This document shows, one piece after another, positions 51,811 through 60,721 of a stretch of DNA of 64,000 bases. Position 1 is the first letter of the stretch; every line of letters starts with the position of its first letter. Below the pieces are notes generated by a model that had not been told where the DNA came from, did no database searches, and was given only the letters and a program-made list of their open reading frames with translations. Made by a program: the position numbers and the translations under genes. The stretch lies in the NCBI GenBank assembly GCA_964588305.1, contig CAZPOP010000003.1, positions 97,588 to 161,587 of the forward strand, written 5' to 3'. This stretch comes from SM1-73 sp964588305. GTDB lineage: Bacteria; Zixibacteria; MSB-5A5; SM1-73.

Positions 51811-54339
51811 CTATTTCAAAACCACCAACTTCCCCCATTCGGTCTGCCCTCCGGGGGCTTCGACTTTGAAGAAATAAACTCCGTTGGCAACTATATCCCC
51901 TTCTTCATTTCTGCCATCCCACTCCCTGTCCTGGTCCCTTCCTGCCGTCGACACCTCATCCAAGAGGGTTATCACCAAATTCATGGCGAAGTCATAAATC
52001 TTTATGGTGACAGGTCCGTCCTTTTGCGGTTTATAATGTATCCTCACCACCCCGCCAGTAGACACCATAGGAGAAAAGGGGGAAGGATAGGCATAGGCCG
52101 TCTCAGAAACGACAAAGGTGCGAAAAACGCTCCAGTCAGTGTCTTCTCCCGGCTGCACGTCTTTTGGACCTTTTACCAGACCATCCGCGTTTCCTGCCCA
52201 CAGTTCATCACCGATGATCGCCACGGATGTGAATTCGGTGCTGAAGATTCCGTCTTCGGTCACCTCATCCTTCATATAATTGAACACATCCCAGCTTTCT
52301 CCACCATCGGATGATCTTTTCAATCCGGAGCTGGTGGCGGCCCAGACTGCCGAACTATCGAACGCGAAATTCCACACCCGGTCACCGTCGAGGGTGGTAC
52401 TCCAGCTTTCTCCGCCGTCTCTGGTGAAGCTGATACCGTTTTCGCCCGAATAGGCAGGCTGAGTTCCTGCCCAGATGACCTTGTTGCCGTCATATTCTTG
52501 AATGGCAGTGCTGACCACAAAGTCGCCGGTTAGGCCATCGGAATATGAATTGTAATTGAGCACGGTATCGAAAACATCCCGGTAATTGTAGATGAATTTG
52601 AAAATTCCTGCAGCGCTTCCAGCCCAGATGGCTTTTTTAAACGATGGGAAGAATTTAATCACCTCGCAGGTATCATCTTGGTCATCAGTTGATCTTATCA
52701 ACCCATCCACTGTGCCCACCCAGAGGGTGGTATCGACCACACATACGGAGGTGAAGCTTGAAGGAATTATTCCCCGCTTGTCTGGACCAAGGATATCGAA
52801 TGCCGTCCAGTCCACTCCGCCATATTTCGTTCTCTTCAATCCTTGATCCGTAGCCGCCCAGACGGTTGAATCCTGAAAGGCGAAATCCCGCACCCAAACT
52901 CCACCCAGGTAGCTTGTCCATGTTTCTCCGCCATCGGTACTCTTGCGAGCTGAACAGAAAGGAAGCCCTACACCCAGAGAGCAAGCGCTTGCCCAAACGA
53001 TCTTGTTTTGATCGTATACCTGAATCCCTAGGCAGAGAACGGAATTGGTGAAAAGTTCATTGCCTTGAAGAAAGCGCAGCACCGTATCTGCCGAATCGCT
53101 CGTGGTATAGACGAACTTATAGACCCCATTCTCCGTGCCTCCCCAAATCACGGTCGTGTCGAGCGCAGACGTATCTATTGCCAAAGAGATGAATTTGTCT
53201 CGGAGCTCTAAAGAATCTTTTTCATATCTTGTTTTGGCACTGGAATCGACAAATACACTGTCCCAGGTTTTCCCCCAATCAAAGCTGCGGATGAGTCCAC
53301 CTTCTCCGCAAGCTGCCCAGACAACGGTATCAGCTATTGCCATGTCGTAAGCGAACTTTCCCAGATCAGTCGCCTGTTCCGTCAGGGAGGTATCCCAGGT
53401 AAACCCATAATCGGGGGTATGATTGAAACCTTTACCGGCTAAGGTGGGCAAAAACGGCAGCTGGTATTCCTTTTCTCCACTGTAAGCTCCCAGGCAAAGA
53501 AAAGACGTCGTGTCATCGTCCGAAAAGGAGGTGAAGCCTGCCAGGCTGTTAACCCCATTGGCATTGAGTCCGTTGGAGGTATCATAGGTTAAATAGGTTA
53601 CAGTATCTTTGTCCGTGTCGATGGCATGCAATCCGTTCTGCGTTCCCACCCACAGGAATCTACCGTCATACACTATGTCATTGATGGAATTCTTAAGTCT
53701 TTTGTCATGTGGACAGATCGTATCCACCACCACCGAAAAAAATCTATTATCCAGATGGTCATAAACGTTGTTTTCGTAATCCTGCCTTGCCGCATCACTC
53801 ACAAAGACATTTTCCCATATTAAAGTGTCATTACCCAAAGTATCCTGGGTTATGCGACTGTGAATTAAACCACCATACCAGCATGCCGCCCAGACCGTGC
53901 TATCGTCAAAGGCTATGTCATAAGCCAGCTTTCCGGCATAGTCCGCCTGTTCCGGAATGTGACGTTCCCATTCTGCTCCCTGGTTGGTGGTTTTGTTAAA
54001 ACCTTCGCCGTAGGGAATAGGTTCACCTTCAATCATTTTCGAATAAGCACACCCAACCCATAGAGTGGAATTAAAGGCGGCCAAAGCAGAAATGTCATTG
54101 GCATTTAACCCATTTGTGTTATCGTATGTGAACCATGTGTTGCCGCCATCAGACGAATAGGACAACCCGTCTCCGGTGCCCACCCAGACATATTCCCCAT
54201 CGTATACTATATCACCCATGCTGTTTCCAGCCAGGCCACCTTTGGGATCATCCAGTGAGACATTCATGCCCGCCTCGGTCTTGGCCTGAAAGACAAACCA
54301 AGTCATTACAGCCATTATCAGAGTAAGAGTTCTTCTCAT
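51811..54339 (-). CDS. Secreted propeller protein with T9SS-type sorting domain
   Basis: The ATG at 54339 has AAGGAGG 5 nt upstream and begins a signal peptide (MRRTLTLIMAVMTWFVFQAK); about 842 residues. The body has at least eight propeller blades of the kind DGEYVWVGTGDGLSYSSDGG, alternating two-component-regulator-propeller and sialidase/BNR-like (SSDGGESWDVF) units. The last ~90 residues are a FlgD-Ig/type A sorting domain: YAYPSPFSPMVSTGG, VTIKIYDFAMNLVITL, REWDGRNEEGDIVANGVYFF. It would be exported and displayed on the surface. A PorV-like gene follows on the same strand. Confidence 0.9.
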   Translation of the reverse strand: MRRTLTLIMAVMTWFVFQAKTEAGMNVSLDDPKGGLAGNSMGDIVYDGEYVWVGTGDGLSYSSDGGNTWFTYDNTNGLNANDISALAAFNSTLWVGCAYSKMIEGEPIPYGEGFNKTTNQGAEWERHIPEQADYAGKLAYDIAFDDSTVWAACWYGGLIHSRITQDTLGNDTLIWENVFVSDAARQDYENNVYDHLDNRFFSVVVDTICPHDKRLKNSINDIVYDGRFLWVGTQNGLHAIDTDKDTVTYLTYDTSNGLNANGVNSLAGFTSFSDDDTTSFLCLGAYSGEKEYQLPFLPTLAGKGFNHTPDYGFTWDTSLTEQATDLGKFAYDMAIADTVVWAACGEGGLIRSFDWGKTWDSVFVDSSAKTRYEKDSLELRDKFISLAIDTSALDTTVIWGGTENGVYKFVYTTSDSADTVLRFLQGNELFTNSVLCLGIQVYDQNKIVWASACSLGVGLPFCSARKSTDGGETWTSYLGGVWVRDFAFQDSTVWAATDQGLKRTKYGGVDWTAFDILGPDKRGIIPSSFTSVCVVDTTLWVGTVDGLIRSTDDQDDTCEVIKFFPSFKKAIWAGSAAGIFKFIYNYRDVFDTVLNYNSYSDGLTGDFVVSTAIQEYDGNKVIWAGTQPAYSGENGISFTRDGGESWSTTLDGDRVWNFAFDSSAVWAATSSGLKRSSDGGESWDVFNYMKDEVTEDGIFSTEFTSVAIIGDELWAGNADGLVKGPKDVQPGEDTDWSVFRTFVVSETAYAYPSPFSPMVSTGGVVRIHYKPQKDGPVTIKIYDFAMNLVITLLDEVSTAGRDQDREWDGRNEEGDIVANGVYFFKVEAPGGQTEWGKLVVLK

Positions 54340-54641
54340 CCAATCCTCCTTAATCATCGTAGGGCATCATAAAAAAATGATAACGAAACCATCCAAGTTG
54401 AATTTCCGTGCAATAAAACAAAAAATCTGTGTTTGTCAAGCAAAATACAGCTTTCCGACCCACTTCGTCGTGATGCGGTGGTCGGCCATCAGCTCCCGAA
54501 TCCCGGATCAGCTTGGGTTCAGGGTGTGGGCACCCTGAACCAACACTTCTTCTACCGATAGAGCTATCACATCCCCCGATTTGAACACAAGGTTATTCAG
54601 TGTCAGAACAGGGGTTCTGATCACTGGTGAATCTTGTCACG
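54340..54641. repeat. Intergenic hairpins
   Basis: This 300-bp gap contains GGTTCAGGGTG-TGGG-CACCCTGAACC (54516-54541) and a bulged CAGTG(T)CAGAAC-AGGG-GTTCTGATCACTG (54598-54625) close to the end of the sigma-54 regulator gene. Neither has a T-run. No gene is supported. Confidence 0.65.
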
Positions 54642-56135
54642 TCATCTCAATTTGTATTTATCCAATTTTCTATACAACGTTCTTTCGCCGATGCCCAAAA
54701 GCTTGGCGGCTCGTTTTCGATTCCCCCTGGTGTATCTCAAGGTTCTATCGATCAAGTCCTTTTCCATTTCCTCGACGCTGAAGTTATTACTTGCCTCCAC
54801 CTCTTTGATCTGCCCGGACCAAACGGAACCGCCAGGCTCCACCCGATATTCCGGCTTAAACTCTCCTTGGCCCAACATAGCTTTTCTCAAATCGATGATT
54901 TCAGACCGGAGGCTCAAAATGGCCTGATAGATCAGCTCATGTTCGGCAGTCTCCACGGATTTGCCCGTGATCACCGGAAGCCGTCGGTTGTACTGCATCT
55001 GTTTCTCGACATATTTCCTCACCTGGGACGCTTCGATCCTTGTATCCGGAGCCAGAACCTGCATGCTCTCCAGGAAATTCCTCAATTCCCTGACGTTACC
55101 TGGCCAGTGATACTTAACCAGAAGGTCCAATGCCTCGTCGGTTATGCCCAAAATCTTCCGGGGACTTACCTGGTTGAGTTTGTCGATGAAGTCGTAAGCC
55201 AGAATCGGAATATCCTTAACTCTCTCTCTCAACGGAGGAACATCAATTTTCACCACTGCCAATCTGAAATAAAGATCAGCCCGAAATGTTCCCTCGCTCA
55301 CCTTTTGCTCCAAGTTCTGGTTGGTAGCCGCGATCACCCGGACATCTACTTTGATATCAGAGGTCCCGCCGACCCGCATGAAACTTCTCTCCTCCAAAAC
55401 GCGAAGGAGTTTGACCTGCGTGGCTGGTTTGAACTCTGCGATCTCGTCCAAGAATATGGTTCCGGTATGTGCGGTCTCGAAAAGTCCCTGCCGCCGACCC
55501 ACGGCGCCGGTGAAAGCTCCTTTCTCGTGGCCAAAAAGCTCACTTTCCAAAACCCCCTCTGCCAATGCTCCCACGTTGGCAGCAACAAAGGGTTTCTCCT
55601 TTCTCGGACTATTTCTGTGTATGGCACGAGCAACCAATTCCTTTCCGGTTCCCGATTCGCCGGTGATCAAAACCGTAATATTGGTGGCAGCGACCTGAAG
55701 GGCTGACTCGGCAATCCGTTTCAGCTCGATCGATTTGCCCACCAGCCCGCACGATTCCAGAAAGTTCTTTTCCTTGAGGAGCTTTTTGATCTTCAGGTGA
55801 AATTCCTCCGGGTTCAGGGGAAGTTCAAAGACCTCATCCGCACCACCATCCAAGAATTGTCTCTCCCCATCCTTCTCCTCAGGCGCTATCCCCACCAGGA
55901 CGTCTAAGTGAGGGTCCTTGCTCAGAATCCTTTTTATCAGGAGATCCCAGGATAGGTCGCTGATCCTGGTGTCGATGACAACCGCATCGAATCTTTGCTC
56001 TCTCAGTCTTTTCAAAGCCTCACGGCTCGCTCTGACCCACGTTATTTGTTTTGAAACATCGGACGAGGTCTTTTTTATCTCTTGGTAAAACCTGTTGTCG
56101 TGACTTATCACCAGAATTTTGGTTTCTTGGTTCAT
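54642..56135 (-). CDS. Sigma-54-dependent transcriptional activator with degenerate receiver domain
   Basis: This 497-residue protein has a receiver-like N-domain (1-120), a AAA+ centre (~130-360) and a Fis-type HTH C-terminus (RAAKLLGIGERTLYRKLDKY). The AAA+ part has Walker A GESGTGKE, GAFTGAVGRRQGLFETA (the sigma-54-contacting GAFTGA loop), and Walker B TIFLDEIAE, so it should activate sigma-54 RNA polymerase. The receiver keeps Asp55 (FDAVVIDTR), but the usual acidic pair reads Ser-His (ILVISHD) and the conserved Lys near 105 is Leu (ELPLNP). GAGGTCGC precedes the ATG. No histidine kinase gene is nearby. Targets unknown. Confidence 0.93.
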   Translation of the reverse strand: MNQETKILVISHDNRFYQEIKKTSSDVSKQITWVRASREALKRLREQRFDAVVIDTRISDLSWDLLIKRILSKDPHLDVLVGIAPEEKDGERQFLDGGADEVFELPLNPEEFHLKIKKLLKEKNFLESCGLVGKSIELKRIAESALQVAATNITVLITGESGTGKELVARAIHRNSPRKEKPFVAANVGALAEGVLESELFGHEKGAFTGAVGRRQGLFETAHTGTIFLDEIAEFKPATQVKLLRVLEERSFMRVGGTSDIKVDVRVIAATNQNLEQKVSEGTFRADLYFRLAVVKIDVPPLRERVKDIPILAYDFIDKLNQVSPRKILGITDEALDLLVKYHWPGNVRELRNFLESMQVLAPDTRIEASQVRKYVEKQMQYNRRLPVITGKSVETAEHELIYQAILSLRSEIIDLRKAMLGQGEFKPEYRVEPGGSVWSGQIKEVEASNNFSVEEMEKDLIDRTLRYTRGNRKRAAKLLGIGERTLYRKLDKYKLR

Positions 56136-56339
56136 AAGGCGACCTCAATTCCCATCAGTAGAGAAAAGGCAATTTTTGGCTAACTAAAAATTTAAAAATA
56201 AAAGTTCAAAACTACAACTAAAAAATAAAAGCTCCTCCCTGTTTCTCCGAAGGGCGAGATCAGGAGTTCTCCCTTGTCGGAAGAATTCTATCGCAATATC
56301 AGTTTTGAGTTTTGCTCTGCTCTTTTGCGCTTTGCTCTT

Positions 56340-58514
56340 TTAGCTTTTATCTCTCTTATGTTTTCTTCTGCTTCTTCTTTTTACATGAAATAATGGATAA
56401 TGTTTGCTATCTGTTAGGACAAAGTCTATCTCCCTTTCTTCCTTGTCCACTCGTGCCACCAAGACTCTCACCCTGTCCCCAAGTTTGAAGACTCTCTTAT
56501 TATGTCTCCCCACCCACCTATGCCTTCTTTCGTCGTGGACATAGTAATCGTCTTCCAGGCTGGAGACTCGCACCAATCCTTCCGCTAAGAGTCTATCTAG
56601 TCTGACAAAGAAGCCAAAAGGGACCACGCCGGAGATCAATCCTTCAAACTCCTCGCCCAACTTATCTTCCATGTATTCGATCTGTTTGATCTTTATCGAT
56701 TCCCTTTCCACTTCATCGGCTAACCTTTCCCTCTCAGAGGTAATGTCCCCAATCCTAGGCAGTCGATGGAGCAGCTGCTTTTGTCTTTCAAACTCATACT
56801 CTCCGTTTTGAATCTCTTTTAAGATCCTGTGCACCAGAAGATCGGGATATCTTCTTATGGGGGAGGTGAAGTGAGTATAGTGTCCGAAAGCCAAACCGAA
56901 GTGCCCGATATTCTCTGGCTGGTAGCACGCCTTTTTCAGAGACCTCAGCAAAACCTCATTGATCAACTCCTCTTCCGGGCTCCCCTCCACCGATTTTAAA
57001 AATCTCTGGATCTTTTTGGGACGGGTCTTTCCTGAGACTTTAAACGAGTAGCCGAGGGATGCCACAAAGTCGCAGAATCGCTCCATTTTCTCCTGATCCG
57101 GTTCCTCGTGCACCCTGTACAAAAATGGCAGGGCCTGACGGTTCACATGCCTCGCTGCAGTCCTATTGGCAAACAGCATGAACTCCTCAATTAACCTGTG
57201 GCTCTCCAGTCTTGCCACCTGGAATATTTTTTGTACCTTTCCGTCCTTTCCCAGAACCACCTTCGCCTCCGGAAGATCGAAATCCAGGCTCCCCCGCACA
57301 ATTCTCTTCTCCAGAAGCTTCCGGCTGAGCTTTCTCATTTCCAGAAGATCATCCTCCAGACCTTCAAGCCGTGCCGTGGATTTCCCCCCGTCGAAGAATC
57401 TCTGCACCTCGTCATAGTTCAGTTTAGCTTTGCTTCTTATCACCCCCTCCACAATCTGGTATTGAACCAATTCCCCTTCGGGGTCGAGTTCTAAAAGGCA
57501 GCTTAAGGTCAACCTGTTTCTATTGGGTTTTAGACTACACAGGTCGTTGGAAAGCCTTTCCGGAAGCATGGGAATAACCCGATCCACCAGATAGACGGAA
57601 TTCCCCCTTTTCAGGGCCTCCCGATCCAGAACCGAATTTTCTTTGACGTAATAGGAAACGTCCGCTATATGCACCCCCAAGAGATAATTGCCGTCAGATT
57701 TTCTCTCCAATGAAACTGCGTCATCGTGATCTTTGGCGTCAGCAGGATCTATGGTAAAGCAATTCTTATTTCTGAAATCTGTTCGTCTGTCCAGTTCCTT
57801 TTTCCCAATGTTTTGAGGTAACTGATAGGCCTCGCTTTCCACCTCTTCAGGAAAACCCAAAGGTAGACCATAATCTTTCATCAGGGTCAAGATGTCCATC
57901 CCCGGATCATCCGGATAGCCTAAGACTTCTACAATCTTTCCCTCCGGGCCCAAATGTGGATCGATCCACTCCTCCAGGGAGATCAACACCTTCTGTCCAT
58001 CTTGTGCCTCCTTGGAGTTGACGGGAGCGACGTATATGTCTCTTGGGATCCTCCGATCATCCGGCTCCACGAAATTGAAGAATTTAGCTTTATGGTAGGT
58101 TCCCACCAAGTTTGTGCGCGCTCTCTTCAGGACTTTTATGATTGCCCCTTCACGGGTGGGGCCTTTTCTTCTCCCGTATAATCTGACCACCACCTTATCT
58201 CCGTGAAGAGCGGTTCCCACATCATCTGCCCTGACATAAACGTCTTCGCTCTTGTCCTCTGGCACGACGAAACCGTATCCCTTTTTGGCAGATACCAAAC
58301 TTCCCACTACCAGATTCAGCTTATCGGGAAGCCCCAATCTCCCCCTTTTTACTTTTACCAGCAGTCCCTCCCTGAGCATGGACCGAACCATCCTTCTGAA
58401 ACTGCCATACTCCCTCTCGGAGATTCTCATGGCCTTTGCCAGTTCCCGTAACTTCAGGGGACGATAGACCCCTTTGGACATAAACTCCAGAATTTTTTCC
58501 TGATCTACGCTCAT
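56340..58514 (-). CDS. rnr: Ribonuclease R
   Basis: ATG at 58514 with GGGAG 9 nt upstream; about 724 residues. Order: N-terminal winged helix (ILEFMSKGVYRPLKLRELAK), cold-shock domains (GSLVSAKKGYGFVVPEDKSE), the RNB nuclease with FTIDPADAKDHDDAVSLERK (catalytic Asp residues), GLAFGHYTHFTSPIRRYPDL, and an S1 domain (EFEGLISGVVPFGFFVRLDR) with a basic tail (VKRRSRRKHKRDKS). It degrades structured RNA 3' to 5'. It lies immediately upstream (transcript sense) of the sigma-54 regulator. Confidence 0.96.
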   Translation of the reverse strand: MSVDQEKILEFMSKGVYRPLKLRELAKAMRISEREYGSFRRMVRSMLREGLLVKVKRGRLGLPDKLNLVVGSLVSAKKGYGFVVPEDKSEDVYVRADDVGTALHGDKVVVRLYGRRKGPTREGAIIKVLKRARTNLVGTYHKAKFFNFVEPDDRRIPRDIYVAPVNSKEAQDGQKVLISLEEWIDPHLGPEGKIVEVLGYPDDPGMDILTLMKDYGLPLGFPEEVESEAYQLPQNIGKKELDRRTDFRNKNCFTIDPADAKDHDDAVSLERKSDGNYLLGVHIADVSYYVKENSVLDREALKRGNSVYLVDRVIPMLPERLSNDLCSLKPNRNRLTLSCLLELDPEGELVQYQIVEGVIRSKAKLNYDEVQRFFDGGKSTARLEGLEDDLLEMRKLSRKLLEKRIVRGSLDFDLPEAKVVLGKDGKVQKIFQVARLESHRLIEEFMLFANRTAARHVNRQALPFLYRVHEEPDQEKMERFCDFVASLGYSFKVSGKTRPKKIQRFLKSVEGSPEEELINEVLLRSLKKACYQPENIGHFGLAFGHYTHFTSPIRRYPDLLVHRILKEIQNGEYEFERQKQLLHRLPRIGDITSERERLADEVERESIKIKQIEYMEDKLGEEFEGLISGVVPFGFFVRLDRLLAEGLVRVSSLEDDYYVHDERRHRWVGRHNKRVFKLGDRVRVLVARVDKEEREIDFVLTDSKHYPLFHVKRRSRRKHKRDKS

Positions 58515-58534
58515 CTCAATCAACTCCCAACCGA

Positions 58535-60394
58535 TTATTCAATCCCCTCAATCCCTCCATCTGTCTGGATACTTCTAAGACTGACCAAAGGAATGACCAC
58601 TTTCTTCTTTTCGTCTTTGCTGTAGTTCCCTAAGATTTTTGTTTGATCCAATCCTTGCGGAGCCAGGATGTCATAGATATTGGGATTGAAAGCATTATCC
58701 GTTCCGCCGTCTCTTTCGTCTTCCTTCACCCTCTTCTCTGCCCTCATAAAACTCCCTACTCCATAAGCTGCGTTCTTGTATCCTCCCCATTGTCCCCCCG
58801 TGACCACCTGAATTTTCCAATTAGAATCAGACGAGCCGATGATGGTTTGAGGAATGGCAAAAGTGAATTTATTGTCCTGGATGTGACTTTCTTCCGAAAG
58901 AGCTTTTAGAAATAGTAATTGCCAAACCCAATCCTGATGGTAGACTAAGACTCCGGCGTTGCTGACCTCGATGGCAAATTCGTAAGCATCTTTTTCTGAT
59001 AACAAGAAGCTGCCGTTATCAAAGAACAGTCTGGTGTTGCCGCTTTTCTCCGGGTTATCGGTGTCTACTACGATAGCAGCAAAAGTCCCATTGAATCCTT
59101 GGTCCGATTTAATCTGTGTGTCAGTCAAATCGAAGAATTCCAATTCAAAGTAAACGAATTCATCATCTTTACTCATTCCGAAGTTAATCAGATCGAACAT
59201 CCCCGGAACCGCTCTTTCATTTTCAGGATAGGAATAGCTCCCATCTCCTATATCATCCCCGGCAGGGTCAGAGGTATGAAATATCTCCTCTCCTTCCAAA
59301 TTCACTCCCACTTTTATTTCAGGCAAACTTAAGGATAAGACAAAACCTTTCCACCCGGCGTCCAACTCTTCGATTCTTCTCCGATAAACCTTTTCCAGAT
59401 TCTGCCTCTGTTCTTTTGGGGCTCTTCCCAACCCATACAGTTGTTTAAACTCGGAAAGTCCGTAAGTCTCTATCAGATACCTAACCAGAGAAGACATAAG
59501 GCCCGCACCGTCATTGCTGCCGTAGCCAAAAGGATCGTGTATCAAGGTGTTCAACGAAATCTTCTCGTCCTCTGTAATTCTTCTTTTCGCCCATGATAAC
59601 ATCAAATCAGGGGCAAAAAAAGTTGCCCCTCCCAAGAGGTAAGCCAAGCCTTCATTCAAATAATCAGGAGGGAGTTTCTTTTCATGCTCTGGGAGAATGC
59701 TGTATGAAATCACGTGGACTATCTCATGCGGCACAAAATCCTGTACGCCCGCCACCACACCGTTAATCATGTCGGAGCGAGCCAGACTTCCTTCCAGACC
59801 GAAAAGAGTGCCTACCTCGTCGGCTGAATCGCATCTGTAATAGTCGATCCTGTCCTGATAATCCACCTTCAGGAAGTCCACGATGTCCTGATAGAAGTCA
59901 TCCATTTCACTTAGAAGTTCCTCGCTCGGCTCATCCTCTCCTCTCCTATAATGATAAACAAAATGCTTAGATTCACTTGTCAGCCAATCTCTGGCGAGAA
60001 CGAAAATGGGATTTGCCCCCACCATCCCTCCGTCCTCCCGGACAAAATATCTTACATCCTTTTGGACAGCGTGGGAGGTGTCCGAAGAATCGTGCCATTC
60101 AACATGCATTACAACGTAGTCCTCTTTTTCTTCTGCCTTTCGTATTTTGCAGTTTAGCCTCTGAATATTGATCTTCTTGAAAATCATGTCTTTGAATCGC
60201 CAATCGTAGACTTCATATTCTTCTTTTTCCTTTTTGTTCCAGTATTCCTTTGCCTTTTCCTCGTCACCACTCCTCAAGGCGTTCACATAATTTTCAAGGC
60301 AAGCCTTAGCTTCTTCGATCTTGTCTGAGGATTGAATAGAAGAACATGATCCGAGAAACAATAGCATGATAAATGTCGAAATTGACTTTTTCAT
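58535..60394 (-). CDS. Lipoprotein with peptidase MA-like (gluzincin) domain
   Basis: The ATG at 60394 is chosen because a strong promoter lies just upstream and MKKSISTFIMLLFLGSC is a lipoprotein signal with its lipobox Cys; about 619 residues. The middle holds DFVPHEIVHVISYSI, a HExxH zinc motif, and PPDYLNEGLAYLLGG with the third ligand Glu about 20 residues later, as in gluzincin peptidases. The C-terminal ~220 residues (from DPAGDDIGDGSYSYPENERA) resemble the glucodextranase-C/DOMON-like beta-sandwich, usually a sugar- or ligand-binding module. A secreted peptidase tethered to the membrane is inferred. Confidence 0.85.
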   Translation of the reverse strand: MKKSISTFIMLLFLGSCSSIQSSDKIEEAKACLENYVNALRSGDEEKAKEYWNKKEKEEYEVYDWRFKDMIFKKINIQRLNCKIRKAEEKEDYVVMHVEWHDSSDTSHAVQKDVRYFVREDGGMVGANPIFVLARDWLTSESKHFVYHYRRGEDEPSEELLSEMDDFYQDIVDFLKVDYQDRIDYYRCDSADEVGTLFGLEGSLARSDMINGVVAGVQDFVPHEIVHVISYSILPEHEKKLPPDYLNEGLAYLLGGATFFAPDLMLSWAKRRITEDEKISLNTLIHDPFGYGSNDGAGLMSSLVRYLIETYGLSEFKQLYGLGRAPKEQRQNLEKVYRRRIEELDAGWKGFVLSLSLPEIKVGVNLEGEEIFHTSDPAGDDIGDGSYSYPENERAVPGMFDLINFGMSKDDEFVYFELEFFDLTDTQIKSDQGFNGTFAAIVVDTDNPEKSGNTRLFFDNGSFLLSEKDAYEFAIEVSNAGVLVYHQDWVWQLLFLKALSEESHIQDNKFTFAIPQTIIGSSDSNWKIQVVTGGQWGGYKNAAYGVGSFMRAEKRVKEDERDGGTDNAFNPNIYDILAPQGLDQTKILGNYSKDEKKKVVIPLVSLRSIQTDGGIEGIE

Positions 60395-60424
60395 ATTCAC
60401 ACCCCTGGTGCTAAGGACACCTCG

Positions 60425-60453
60425 AAAATATTGTCTGGACAAGACGTTGTCAA
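60425..60453 (-). promoter_or_regulatory. Sigma-70 promoter of the metallopeptidase lipoprotein gene
   Basis: TTGACA (60448-60453) and TATTTT (60425-60430) are 17 nt apart. The chosen ATG lies 30 nt past the -10, which also rules out starts further upstream. Confidence 0.7.
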
Positions 60454-60632
60454 ATGAAAAAGGTCGATTGTCATGACTAACGCTTTCGCAAATCATCTGA
60501 TGTAAGACGGATTTGAGTCGGGACTTGTGGGGAAGTGTTTATGACTGAGACTCCTGGGCCAAAAGAAAACTCAGAATTGCGAACCCGCAAAAACGACCAC
60601 TTCGAATCTCATTGACGGCAGCTCGGCAAATG

Positions 60633-60664
60633 GAAAGCGGAGAGGTCAATTCCTCTCCGCTTTC
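60633..60664 (-). terminator. Probable terminator downstream of the C25 protease gene
   Basis: GAAAGCGGAGAGG-TCAATT-CCTCTCCGCTTTC: a 13-bp perfect stem located 58 nt after the protease stop. T-runs are short on both strands, so strength is uncertain. Confidence 0.6.
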
Positions 60665-60721
60665 TTGCTTGCATGAAAAATGCTTATTTCTTCTAATCCA
60701 TGTACTGTTTATCTCCTGGCA

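Noticed and set aside
60395..60496. Upstream start for the metallopeptidase lipoprotein gene
   Set aside because: The extension would include the promoter at 60425-60453 and hide the lipoprotein signal peptide.
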